Shown one piece after another: positions 8,704 to 16,155 of a stretch of 64,000 bases of DNA (its first letter is position 1; every line of letters starts with the position of its first letter). The stretch is from contig JAFDZC010000003.1 in NCBI GenBank assembly GCA_018267095.1, positions 81,133 to 145,132 on the forward strand, in the 5' to 3' direction. Both the position numbers and the translations under genes were made by a program. The DNA is from Bacteroidota bacterium. Its GTDB lineage: Bacteria; Bacteroidota; Bacteroidia; Flavobacteriales; Flavobacteriaceae. Under the pieces are notes generated by a model. That model was not told the origin of the DNA. It was given only the letters and a program-made list of their open reading frames with translations, and did no database searches.

Positions 8704-9795
8704 ATGCGGATTTATTTGTGGCCTTTTTTACTGTTGGGTTTTCTGGCTTCAGCGCAGCAAAGAGTTGATTCTCCTACGGTTGAAGTGCATTTTTTGCGTG
8801 GAAATGTTTTGCCGCATTCGCCTGAATTATATCATTTAATTACCGGCCATCCCGAAGGCGTGATGCTTCATTACGCGCGCAAAACCTACGGAAATGAAGA
8901 GTGGCAAACTGCTTATAATTTTCCGGATTACGGGTTTTATTTTTTGTACGAAGATTTTAAAAACGAAATCTTGGGCAAGAATTACGCGCTTGGAGCCAAC
9001 TATAAATTCTACTTTCTCAACAGACATTTAACGCTTCAAGTAGGACAAGGCATCGCGATGACCACGCATCCGTATGACAAATACACCAACAGCAAAAATC
9101 GCGCGTTTGGTTCAAAATATATGGGCAACACCAACTTTGTGCTCAATTATAAAAAAGAAAAAATACTTGGCGGATTGGGCCTCGAAGCCGGATTGTTTTT
9201 TACCCATTTTTCAAACGGACGTACCAAATCGCCCAACAGCGGTATCAATACCTACGGCATCAATTTGGGCTTAAATTATGATTTTGAAACAAAGACTTCC
9301 ACTCGCCGCGACAGCATTGTTCCGATGAAGCAATTTTCTGAACCCATAAAATTCAATGCCGTTTTTAGATACGGATTCAACGAAAGCCAAGTCATCGGCA
9401 GCGGACAAAAACCGTTTTATCACGTGGGCATTTATGTCGATAAACGCATCAATCGCAAAAGCGCTTTGCAATTCGGAGTTGATTATTTTGCGACACATTC
9501 CATTAAAGAATACATCAAGTATCGCTCAATAGCCTATTCGTATGAACATGTCGATCCGGATACCGATTATCGCCGCATTGGTTTGTTTGTCGGGCATGAA
9601 TTGTTCATCAATAAATTATCTATTGAAACGCAAGTGGGTTATTATATTTATCGTCCTTTTGAGCTCGACAAACCTTATTACGACCGACTCGGATTTAAGT
9701 ATTACTGGACTCCAAAATTATACAGCGGTGTGGCGGTCAAAACACATGGTTTTTTGGCTGAAGCTATTGAATATGGTGTCGGTGTAAGATTATAA
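8704..9795 (+). CDS. PagL-like acyloxyacyl hydrolase (outer-membrane lipid A deacylase family)
   Basis: A 363-residue exported protein. ATG 8704 gives MRIYLWPFLLLGFLASAQQ, a clear signal peptide; an earlier in-frame ATG at 8683 only adds a hydrophilic tail. The central FTHFSNG motif followed by KSPNSGIN matches the PagL active-site region (His and Ser two residues apart). The remainder alternates aromatic beta-strand segments ending in GVGVRL, as expected for an outer-membrane beta-barrel. PagL removes the 3-position acyl chain of lipid A. Bacteroidota members are longer than proteobacterial PagL. The acidic third residue is not obvious. Confidence 0.75.
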   Translation: MRIYLWPFLLLGFLASAQQRVDSPTVEVHFLRGNVLPHSPELYHLITGHPEGVMLHYARKTYGNEEWQTAYNFPDYGFYFLYEDFKNEILGKNYALGANYKFYFLNRHLTLQVGQGIAMTTHPYDKYTNSKNRAFGSKYMGNTNFVLNYKKEKILGGLGLEAGLFFTHFSNGRTKSPNSGINTYGINLGLNYDFETKTSTRRDSIVPMKQFSEPIKFNAVFRYGFNESQVIGSGQKPFYHVGIYVDKRINRKSALQFGVDYFATHSIKEYIKYRSIAYSYEHVDPDTDYRRIGLFVGHELFINKLSIETQVGYYIYRPFELDKPYYDRLGFKYYWTPKLYSGVAVKTHGFLAEAIEYGVGVRL

Positions 9796-9799
9796 ACTT

Positions 9800-10546
9800 A
9801 TGAAAAGAATAGCCATTTTACTTTTGATAATCCCTTTTTTTGCTGGTTGCGAAAAGCCTTATGATTGTATCAAACCCAGTGGAGCGCTTACTTCAAAAGT
9901 TTATGAAGGTTTGACTTTTACCAAAATTGTCGTCAGCAAACGCATTGGTGTGGTGATTAATCAAGGGGACGAGTACCGCGTCGAGGTCCGCACCGGCGAA
10001 AACTTAATCAATGATATTGAAGTAACGCAAACGGGTGATTTACTCAAGCTTTCAGACAATACCGAATGCAACTGGACACGCAGTTTCGGCGAAACTGTTA
10101 TATACATAACTGCGCCAAATATTACGGATATATATTCAAAATCTGAACAAGAAATCCGCTCCGGCGGTGTGCTTACTTATCCGCATTTGCATCTGACTTT
10201 AATGGATGGTTATGACGGTTTTTCAGGAACCGGAACCGGCGATATTATATTAGAACTCAACAACGAATCGGTTTTTGTTGAAAATAATAACTTCGGTCGA
10301 TTTTATCTAAGCGGTCACACCCAAAAGCTTGAAATTGGTTTTTATGAAAACGGCGGAGTGCTTCGGGCTGAAAACTTATGGGCCGATGTGGTTCAATTAT
10401 ACCATCGCGGCAGCAATGACATGCACGTACGTCCGGTCAACGAAATCCACGGAGGCATTTATAATGTGGGCGATGTATTGTGTTATTCGCATCCGCCGGT
10501 GGTTGATGTGCACGAATATTACCGAGGCGATTTTATTTATAAGTAG
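9800..10546 (+). CDS. Head-GIN (DUF2807) lipoprotein
   Basis: A 248-residue probable lipoprotein: MKRIAILLLIIPFFAGCEK carries a lipobox (FAGC), so the mature protein should be lipid-anchored. The body has the right-handed beta-helix style of DUF2807, with short strand repeats such as VVSKRIGVVINQGDEYRVEV, and SGTGTGDIILELNNESVFVENN. The family is described as putative auto-transporter adhesin or head-GIN domain, but no function is established. It starts four bases after the PagL-like gene and is probably co-transcribed with it. Confidence 0.75.
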   Translation: MKRIAILLLIIPFFAGCEKPYDCIKPSGALTSKVYEGLTFTKIVVSKRIGVVINQGDEYRVEVRTGENLINDIEVTQTGDLLKLSDNTECNWTRSFGETVIYITAPNITDIYSKSEQEIRSGGVLTYPHLHLTLMDGYDGFSGTGTGDIILELNNESVFVENNNFGRFYLSGHTQKLEIGFYENGGVLRAENLWADVVQLYHRGSNDMHVRPVNEIHGGIYNVGDVLCYSHPPVVDVHEYYRGDFIYK

Positions 10547-10553
10547 ATTTTTT

Positions 10554-10640
10554 GGGCAGCGATTCCGGCTGTTCGCTATTATCTCGCGCTGACGCGTGAG
10601 GATAGCCGCTGCCATCCGGGCTGCAAAGTCGCGGGCTCAG
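10554..10640. repeat. GC-rich intergenic repeat, copy 2
   Basis: An 87-base GC-rich element between two convergent genes. It shares GGCTGTTCGCT, a CTCGC block and CGCTGCCATCC with the copy at 29249-29346. Its ends can fold: GGCAGCG (10555-10561) pairs with CGCTGCC (10607-10613). No other terminator is visible between these converging genes, so it may serve that role. Confidence 0.65.
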
Positions 10641-10655
10641 TAAATTTTTCTGAAT

Positions 10656-11555
10656 TTATTTCTTAGTCACTTCTCTAAAAAGCGTTTCGAGATTTTTGCT
10701 CTTCAAATTGAGCTGCAGCGTTTTCAGGCCGTTGTTTTGCGCCAAATCAAACACCGCCGGACGGCAATCAACATCGGCGTTAAAACGCAAAGCCCAAAGA
10801 TTTCCTTGCACATTTTCGCTGGCAGTTAAATAAGCTAGTTGACTCAGAATTTCCGGATTGATGGTTTGGTCAAATTCCACTTCAATGATTTGCTCTTCAA
10901 GGGTTTTTACTGCGGCTTCGATTTTTTTGTCGGTCACAATTTTACCTTGGTCAATAATAATCACACGGTCGCAAATCGCTTCAACTTCTTGCATGATGTG
11001 CGTCGATAAAAAAACCGTTTTGTTTTTGCCTACATTTTTAATTACCTCGCGAATTTCGACCAATTGGTTTGGGTCAAGTCCGGTGGTGGGTTCGTCCAAA
11101 ATCAAAACCGCCGGATCGTGCAAAAGCGCATTGGCCAAGCCCACACGTTGGCGATATCCTTTTGAGAGTTGTCCGATTTTTTTGTGTGCTTCGGCCGAAA
11201 GTCCGGTCAGTTGAATCACTTCATCAATGCGGTTTTTGGCCACGCCGTACACGTCAGCATTAAACGCCAAGTATTCGCGCACATACAAATCCGTATACAA
11301 TGGGTTGTGTTCGGGCAAATAACCAATTGATTTTTGGACTTCTTTGGTTTGCGTTTGCACGTCAAATCCGTTTACGGCAGCACTTCCGGCATCGGCACCC
11401 AAATAAGTTGTCAAGATTTTCATGAGTGTAGATTTTCCGGCACCATTCGGACCTAAGAAACCTACGATTTCACCTTTTTGTACTGAAAATGAAACCTCGT
11501 CTAAAGCCTTCTGACTTCCGTAATTTTTACTGATCGATTGAACTTCGATGGACAT
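10656..11555 (-). CDS. gldA: Gliding-motility ABC transporter ATP-binding protein GldA
   Basis: A 299-residue ABC ATPase. Walker A is GPNGAGKS, the signature is LSKGYRQRVGLA, and Walker B is AVLILDEPTTGLDP, followed by the switch His in STHIMQE. A C-terminal extension of about 80 residues matches the GldA length. ATG 11555 (MSIEVQSISKNYG) was chosen over an upstream TTG. GldA works with the GldF/GldG membrane components in gliding and T9SS-linked motility of flavobacteria; those partners are not in this window. A TTG-N17-TACTTTTG promoter lies just upstream. Confidence 0.88.
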   Translation of the reverse strand: MSIEVQSISKNYGSQKALDEVSFSVQKGEIVGFLGPNGAGKSTLMKILTTYLGADAGSAAVNGFDVQTQTKEVQKSIGYLPEHNPLYTDLYVREYLAFNADVYGVAKNRIDEVIQLTGLSAEAHKKIGQLSKGYRQRVGLANALLHDPAVLILDEPTTGLDPNQLVEIREVIKNVGKNKTVFLSTHIMQEVEAICDRVIIIDQGKIVTDKKIEAAVKTLEEQIIEVEFDQTINPEILSQLAYLTASENVQGNLWALRFNADVDCRPAVFDLAQNNGLKTLQLNLKSKNLETLFREVTKK

Positions 11556-11572
11556 ACACAAAACGTTTGGCA

Positions 11573-11600
11573 CAAAAGTAAAAAAATATGTTCATGGCAA
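11573..11600 (-). promoter_or_regulatory. gldA promoter
   Basis: On the minus strand TTG (11600-11598) and TACTTTTG (11580-11573) are separated by 17 bases, a good match to the Bacteroidota consensus TTG-N17-23-TAnnTTTG. The -7 element ends about 17 bases before the gldA ATG. Confidence 0.75.
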
Positions 11601-11628
11601 GCGAAATATAAAAAGTTAAAGCGGCATT

Positions 11629-11664
11629 ATTTGTTTGATATTTTTATAAATTTGTTAAACAAAA
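11629..11664. promoter_or_regulatory. Candidate TetR operator upstream of tetR
   Basis: ATTTGTTTGA (11629-11638) and TTAAACAAAA (11655-11664) form an imperfect inverted repeat with a 16-base spacer, ending eight bases before the tetR ATG. A TAAATTTG -7-like element (11647-11654) lies in the spacer. The right half also contributes to the short palindrome TTTGTTaAACAAA (11651-11663). The same 36-base layout occurs at 39669-39704 in front of the photoreactivation operon. Confidence 0.65.
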
Positions 11665-11672
11665 TTATTATC

Positions 11673-12335
11673 ATGGCAGCTAAGAAAAAACCAACCGTCA
11701 CCGCTGAACAAATCGTGAGTCTCTACACAGATTTTGTGCTCAAACACGGCAAGAAACCTAGTTCAGTATATAGTTTTATGAGCGAAGCCGGCTTTTCAGA
11801 AGCTGATTTTTATCTGCATTACGCCTCGTTTGAGGCTATCGAGGCGGCTTATTTTTCTGAACTTTTTGCGCATTCATTCAACTTGATTCAGAAATCGGAT
11901 GATTTCGCTCAGTATGATGCAGCGCAAAAGCTCTCTTCGTTTTATTTTACTTTTATAGAAATGGCTACCGCCAACAGAAGCATGGTTTTGTATCTGTTAC
12001 AGTCGAGTAAAAATCCGCTTTCAAATCTGGAAAAACTCAAACCTTTACGCCGAGATTTTTTAAATATGCTCAAGCAGATTCTGCAAGCGCCCATGCAAAC
12101 TCAAAGTGCGCGATTCAATGAAATACAAGCCAAACTGGTTCATGAAGGCGCGTGGATTCAGTTGATGTCCATACTTAAATTCTGGATGGACGACACTTCG
12201 GCAGGCTTTGAAAAGACCGATGTTTTTATTGAAAAATCGGTTCAAGCCGCTTTTGATTTGGTCTACAACAGCCCGATGCAAAGCGTGGTTGATTTGGGAA
12301 AATTTCTCTGGAAAGAAAAAATGACGCAGCACTAA
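11673..12335 (+). CDS. TetR-family transcriptional regulator
   Basis: A 220-residue protein. The N-terminal ~50 residues form a TetR-type helix-turn-helix (VTAEQIVSLYTDFVLKHGKK, then a recognition-helix region around SEADFYLHY). The rest is all-helical, as expected for the ligand-binding dimerisation domain. ATG 11673 (MAAKKKPTVT) follows the operator-like repeat, which suggests autoregulation. The ABC1 kinase gene starts three bases after its stop, and the TIGR03643 gene overlaps that one, making a three-gene operon. The matching site at 39669 suggests it also controls photolyase genes; the ligand or signal is unknown. Confidence 0.8.
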   Translation: MAAKKKPTVTAEQIVSLYTDFVLKHGKKPSSVYSFMSEAGFSEADFYLHYASFEAIEAAYFSELFAHSFNLIQKSDDFAQYDAAQKLSSFYFTFIEMATANRSMVLYLLQSSKNPLSNLEKLKPLRRDFLNMLKQILQAPMQTQSARFNEIQAKLVHEGAWIQLMSILKFWMDDTSAGFEKTDVFIEKSVQAAFDLVYNSPMQSVVDLGKFLWKEKMTQH

Positions 12336-12338
12336 AGC

Positions 12339-13649
12339 ATGAAAAAAATCGATTCTATTCCGACGCGCAAAATTGAACGCGTGGCAAAATTAGTAACCAC
12401 AGGCGTTAAAGTAGGCGGAAATTACCTCAAATACTACGGCGAGAAAGCCATCAATCCGAGCCTGACCAAAGATAAATTGCACGAAGAAAACGCCACCGAT
12501 ATTTACGACGGACTCAAAGAACTCAAAGGCAGTGCGCTCAAAGTAGCCCAAATGCTCAGTATGGAAAAAAACCTTTTGCCACAAAGCTATGTGGAGAAAT
12601 TCTCGCTGTCACAGTTTTCGGTTCCGCCGTTGTCTGCTCCGCTGGTGCGTAAAACTTTTAAAAACAGTTTTAAAAAATATCCCGAAGAGATTTTTGATTC
12701 GTTCACGCCTGATTCGGTCAATGCGGCCAGTATTGGTCAAGTGCACAAAGCCGAGAAAAACGGCCAACAACTCGCGGTAAAAATCCAGTATCCGGGCGTG
12801 CGCGACAGCATCAAAACCGATATCGCGCTGGTCAAACCCATCGCGGTACGTATGTTCAATTTGCAAGGAACTTCAGATGAATATTTTCAAGAAGTTGAAG
12901 ACAAACTCACAGAAGAAACCGATTATCAACTCGAATTGCAACAAAGCGAAGCTGTTCGTATGGCCTGCAGTCAAATTGAAGGTTTGCAGTTTCCGAAATA
13001 TTATCCCGAATATTCGTCCGACAGAATCATCACCATGGATTGGATGCGCGGGCAACATCTTTCAGAGTTCTGTACCACCGAAACCGATGCTCAAAAGCGG
13101 CAGCGCGTAGGGCAGACGCTCTGGAATTTTTATATGTATCAGATTCATGCGCTGCGCAAATTTCACGCTGATCCGCATCCGGGCAATTTTTTGGTGGATA
13201 CCGACGGTCAGTTAATCGCCATTGATTTTGGTTGTATGAAGCAAATTCCGTCTTCGTTTTACAAACCGTATTTTGAAATTTCCAGCCCTGATGTTTTGAA
13301 CGATGCTTTCAAATTCAAGAACAAACTCATCGAACTCGAAATTCTCAAAACCACTGATTCGCCCGCTGAAGAAAAGTTTTTTACCGAGCTTTTTCACGAA
13401 TTACTCACCCTTTTTACCCAACCGATCCAACACGAAGAATTTGATTTTTCAGACGCTTCGTTTCAACAAAAGATTGCCCAATTGAGCGAGAAATTCACTC
13501 AAGACAAAAACCTCAGAAAAATGAATGGCAACCGTGGCTCGAAGCATTTTATCTATGTCAACCGAACTTTTTTTGGCTTGTATAGTTTGATGTTTGACAT
13601 TGGCGCTCGCGTTCGCATCAATGATTTTGAAAAATACCTCAAAGCATGA
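12339..13649 (+). CDS. ABC1/AarF/UbiB-family atypical kinase
   Basis: A 436-residue ABC1-family protein. Family landmarks include LKVAQMLS (variant of the KxGQ motif with Ala in place of Gly), the alanine-rich loop NAASIGQVHKA, the invariant Lys in LAVKIQYPG, the catalytic segment HADPHPGNFL and the metal-binding IDFG. UbiB-like proteins support quinone or isoprenoid lipid metabolism, but the substrate is not established here. It lies in an operon with tetR and the TIGR03643 gene (ATGA overlap). Such operons are often near photolyase genes in flavobacteria, which agrees with the shared operator. No membrane anchor is evident at the C terminus. Confidence 0.88.
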   Translation: MKKIDSIPTRKIERVAKLVTTGVKVGGNYLKYYGEKAINPSLTKDKLHEENATDIYDGLKELKGSALKVAQMLSMEKNLLPQSYVEKFSLSQFSVPPLSAPLVRKTFKNSFKKYPEEIFDSFTPDSVNAASIGQVHKAEKNGQQLAVKIQYPGVRDSIKTDIALVKPIAVRMFNLQGTSDEYFQEVEDKLTEETDYQLELQQSEAVRMACSQIEGLQFPKYYPEYSSDRIITMDWMRGQHLSEFCTTETDAQKRQRVGQTLWNFYMYQIHALRKFHADPHPGNFLVDTDGQLIAIDFGCMKQIPSSFYKPYFEISSPDVLNDAFKFKNKLIELEILKTTDSPAEEKFFTELFHELLTLFTQPIQHEEFDFSDASFQQKIAQLSEKFTQDKNLRKMNGNRGSKHFIYVNRTFFGLYSLMFDIGARVRINDFEKYLKA

Positions 13650-13927
13650 AATCACTCACCGAAGCACAAATAGATCGCATCATCGAAATGGCTTGGGAAG
13701 ACCGAACGCCGTTTGAAGCCATAGAATTTCAGTTTCAATTGTCAGAAGCCGAAGTCATTGAGCTCATGCGCCGCGAGATGAAACCCTCAAGCTTTAGAAT
13801 GTGGCGTGCCCGCGTACAAGGTCGAGCAACCAAGCATTTACAAAAGCGAACTTTTTTAAGCGGAACATTTAAGTGCGATTTACAGCGCAACATCACCGGA
13901 AACAAAATCAGTAAAAGAAGGCGTTAA
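13646..13927 (+). CDS. TIGR03643-family small protein
   Basis: A 93-residue basic protein. The N-terminal half (IDRIIEMAWEDRTPFEAIEF, then LSEAEVIELMRREMKPSSF) resembles a small helix-turn-helix, and RMWRARVQGRATKHLQKR is the conserved basic segment of family TIGR03643. It overlaps the ABC1 kinase gene by four bases (ATGA). Its function is unknown; the helix-turn-helix look and basic tail suggest nucleic-acid binding. The terminal 25 residues are lysine- and arginine-rich and probably disordered. Confidence 0.75.
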   Translation: MKSLTEAQIDRIIEMAWEDRTPFEAIEFQFQLSEAEVIELMRREMKPSSFRMWRARVQGRATKHLQKRTFLSGTFKCDLQRNITGNKISKRRR

Positions 13928-13989
13928 ATTTTCAAAGTTTTTTCACGGTATTATAAAAATGTCTATATTCGTCCAAATCAAATTCATTT

Positions 13990-14052
13990 ATGAATCATAA
14001 CCGTTATTATAACAACCCAATTTATTACTTCCAAAACCGGAAGCTGGGATGA
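13990..14052 (+). CDS. Tyr-rich leader peptide of the aromatic amino acid operon
   Basis: A 20-codon reading frame, MNHNRYYNNPIYYFQNRKLG, lies between the TIGR03643 gene and the aminotransferase. Tyr codons occupy positions 6, 7, 12 and 13 and Phe is position 14. A weak promoter (TATATTCG, 13964-13971) precedes it and an intrinsic terminator follows at 14092. GCTGGGAT at its stop codon (14043-14050) can pair with ATCCCGGC (14094-14101) and so block the terminator. This is the layout of ribosome-mediated attenuation responding to charged tRNA-Tyr/Phe. The genes downstream make Tyr and Phe precursors. Confidence 0.75.
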   Translation: MNHNRYYNNPIYYFQNRKLG

Positions 14053-14091
14053 TATTGGTTATCTGAAATAATTATTAATTCAAAAAGATAC

Positions 14092-14120
14092 AAATCCCGG
14101 CAGTGTTCGGGATTTTTTTA
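14092..14120 (+). terminator. Attenuator terminator before the aromatic operon
   Basis: AAATCCCG (14092-14099) pairs perfectly with CGGGATTT (14108-14115) around an 8-base loop; T residues follow. It ends 14 bases before the aminotransferase ATG and after the leader peptide stop, so it can only act on this operon. Confidence 0.85.
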
Positions 14121-14133
14121 TTTATATGCGCCT

Positions 14134-15291
14134 ATGATTACAACGGCACACCGATTAAACAGCGTTGCAGAATATTATTTCTCGTCTAAATTGCGCGAAG
14201 TCCGGCAGCTCATCGCTCAAGGAAAACCCATTATCAACATGGGTATCGGCAGTCCGGATTTGGCCCCGGACGCTAGCGTGATTCAAGCCATTCAACGGGC
14301 TATGTCCGAACCTTCGGCGCATCAATATCAAAGCTATCAAGGTTTGCCTGAATTACGCATAGCGATGGCGCAATTTTACCAAAAGCATTTTTCAGTCGCG
14401 CTCAATTCCGACTCAGAAATTCTGCCGCTCATGGGCTCCAAAGAAGGCATCATGCATATTTCGATGGCTTTTTTGAATCCGGGCGACCAGGTACTCATTC
14501 CCAATCCGGGTTATCCGACCTATGCATCGGTCACGCAACTTGTGGGCGCCGAACCAATTTTCTATGATTTGTTGCCCGAGCGAAATTGGCAGCCCGATTT
14601 TGAAGCGTTGGAAAAACTCGATTCATCCAAAATCAAACTCATTTGGATTTCCTATCCGCACATGCCCACAGGAACTCCGGCCGATTTGGATTTGCTGGCA
14701 CGCTGGGTTGCTTTGGCAAAAAAGCACAATGCACTATTGGTCAATGATAATCCGTATAGTTTTGTGCTTAATCCAAGACCGACTTCATTGTTGCAAGTAC
14801 AAGGTGCAGAAGGAATTTGTTTGGAACTTAATTCTTTGTCCAAAACGTTCAATATGGCGGGTTGGCGTGTGGGCATGGTTTTAGGAAATGCCGATTTGAT
14901 TCAAGCAGTGCTCCAGGTAAAAAGTAATTTTGACAGTGGTATGTTTTACGGTGTGCAGAAAGGCGCCATTGCAGCATTAAATCTCGATAATACTTGGTTT
15001 GAAGAACAAGATAAAATCTATCAAAAACGCAGAGCTTTGATGCTCAAAATAGTTGAAAAATTAGGATGCAAAACCCGTGCAGATGAAGTAGGCTTGTTCA
15101 TTTGGGCTCAATTGCCCGATGGTGTTTTGGATGCCGAAAAATTTATCGACGAAATATTATACAGCCGACATATCTTTGTGGCACCGGGAACCGTTTTTGG
15201 CAGCAACGGTCAAGGTTATATTCGGTTTTCACTTTGCGTGGACGAAACAAAAATCACCGAGGCATTGTCGCGGTTTAAAGAAGAATTATGA
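14134..15291 (+). CDS. PLP-dependent class I/II aminotransferase (aromatic operon)
   Basis: A 385-residue fold-type I aminotransferase. The PLP Schiff-base lysine is Lys237 in SLSKTFNMAGWR. NPGYPTY and LLVNDNPYSF are other family motifs. The usual NPTG of this fold reads MPTG (SYPHMPTG). Given the leader peptide upstream and tyrA and DAHP synthase downstream, it most likely transaminates an aromatic keto acid or prephenate, although LL-diaminopimelate and aspartate enzymes belong to the same fold. The stop overlaps the tyrA start (ATGA). Confidence 0.85.
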   Translation: MITTAHRLNSVAEYYFSSKLREVRQLIAQGKPIINMGIGSPDLAPDASVIQAIQRAMSEPSAHQYQSYQGLPELRIAMAQFYQKHFSVALNSDSEILPLMGSKEGIMHISMAFLNPGDQVLIPNPGYPTYASVTQLVGAEPIFYDLLPERNWQPDFEALEKLDSSKIKLIWISYPHMPTGTPADLDLLARWVALAKKHNALLVNDNPYSFVLNPRPTSLLQVQGAEGICLELNSLSKTFNMAGWRVGMVLGNADLIQAVLQVKSNFDSGMFYGVQKGAIAALNLDNTWFEEQDKIYQKRRALMLKIVEKLGCKTRADEVGLFIWAQLPDGVLDAEKFIDEILYSRHIFVAPGTVFGSNGQGYIRFSLCVDETKITEALSRFKEEL

Positions 15292-16154
15292 ACGTATTTA
15301 TTATAGGGACTGGACTCATTGGCGGCTCAATGGCACGCGATATTCGAACGCATTATCCGCAGGCCAAAATCTTCGGAATTGATGCCCAAGCCCATCATTT
15401 AGAACAAGCCAAACAACAGAGAATTATTGATGAATCAGCAAATTTTTCTGATTTGGCTATGGCCGATCTCGTCATTGTTTCGGTTCCGGTGGATGCTTGT
15501 CTGGCTTTGTTGCCCGAAGTATTGAACGCGGTATCTGAGCAAGCTTTGGTGCTGGATGTCGGCTCTACCAAATGCCCCATTTGTCAAGCGATCGAGAATC
15601 ATCCTAAACGCGCGCAGTTTTTGGCTGCTCACCCAATTGCCGGAACAGAATTCTCAGGTCCGATGGCTGCCATTTCGGGTTTATTTGTAGGCAAAACCAA
15701 CATCATTTGTGAAGTCGAAAAGACTTCGTTTAAATTGCAAGAAAAAGCACTCGAGATTTTTCAAAAACTCGGTATGCGCATTCGTTATATGAGTCCCAAA
15801 TCGCACGACAAACACATCGCTTATGTGTCGCATTTGTCACACATCAGCTCATTTATGTTGGGCAAAACCGTGATTGAAAAAGAAAAACACGAACGCGATA
15901 TTTTTGATATGGCCGGCAGCGGATTTGAAAGCACCGTTCGACTCGCCAAAAGTTCACCGGCGATGTGGACGCCCATTTTCAAACAAAACAAAAAGCAGGT
16001 GATGCGCGCTTTAGACGAATATATTGCCAATTTATCGCATTTCAGAAACCTGATGGAAAACGAAGATTACGAACTCGTTTTTCAAGAAATGCAACAAGTC
16101 AATCGCATCAAAGAAATTTTAAACGGAATCAACAACCCCAAAACAGCTTCATAA
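15288..16154 (+). CDS. tyrA: Prephenate dehydrogenase
   Basis: A 288-residue NAD-dependent enzyme that decarboxylates prephenate to 4-hydroxyphenylpyruvate for tyrosine synthesis. The N-terminal Rossmann motif is IIGTGLIGGSMARDI. The catalytic region has AAHPIAGTEFSGP and HDKHIAYVSHLSHISSFML, with the conserved histidines. It is the short form, with no fused chorismate mutase; that activity lies in the next gene, which begins one base after its stop. Overlap with the aminotransferase gene and tight spacing define a single operon under the Tyr leader. Confidence 0.92.
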   Translation: MNVFIIGTGLIGGSMARDIRTHYPQAKIFGIDAQAHHLEQAKQQRIIDESANFSDLAMADLVIVSVPVDACLALLPEVLNAVSEQALVLDVGSTKCPICQAIENHPKRAQFLAAHPIAGTEFSGPMAAISGLFVGKTNIICEVEKTSFKLQEKALEIFQKLGMRIRYMSPKSHDKHIAYVSHLSHISSFMLGKTVIEKEKHERDIFDMAGSGFESTVRLAKSSPAMWTPIFKQNKKQVMRALDEYIANLSHFRNLMENEDYELVFQEMQQVNRIKEILNGINNPKTAS

Positions 16155-16155
16155 A

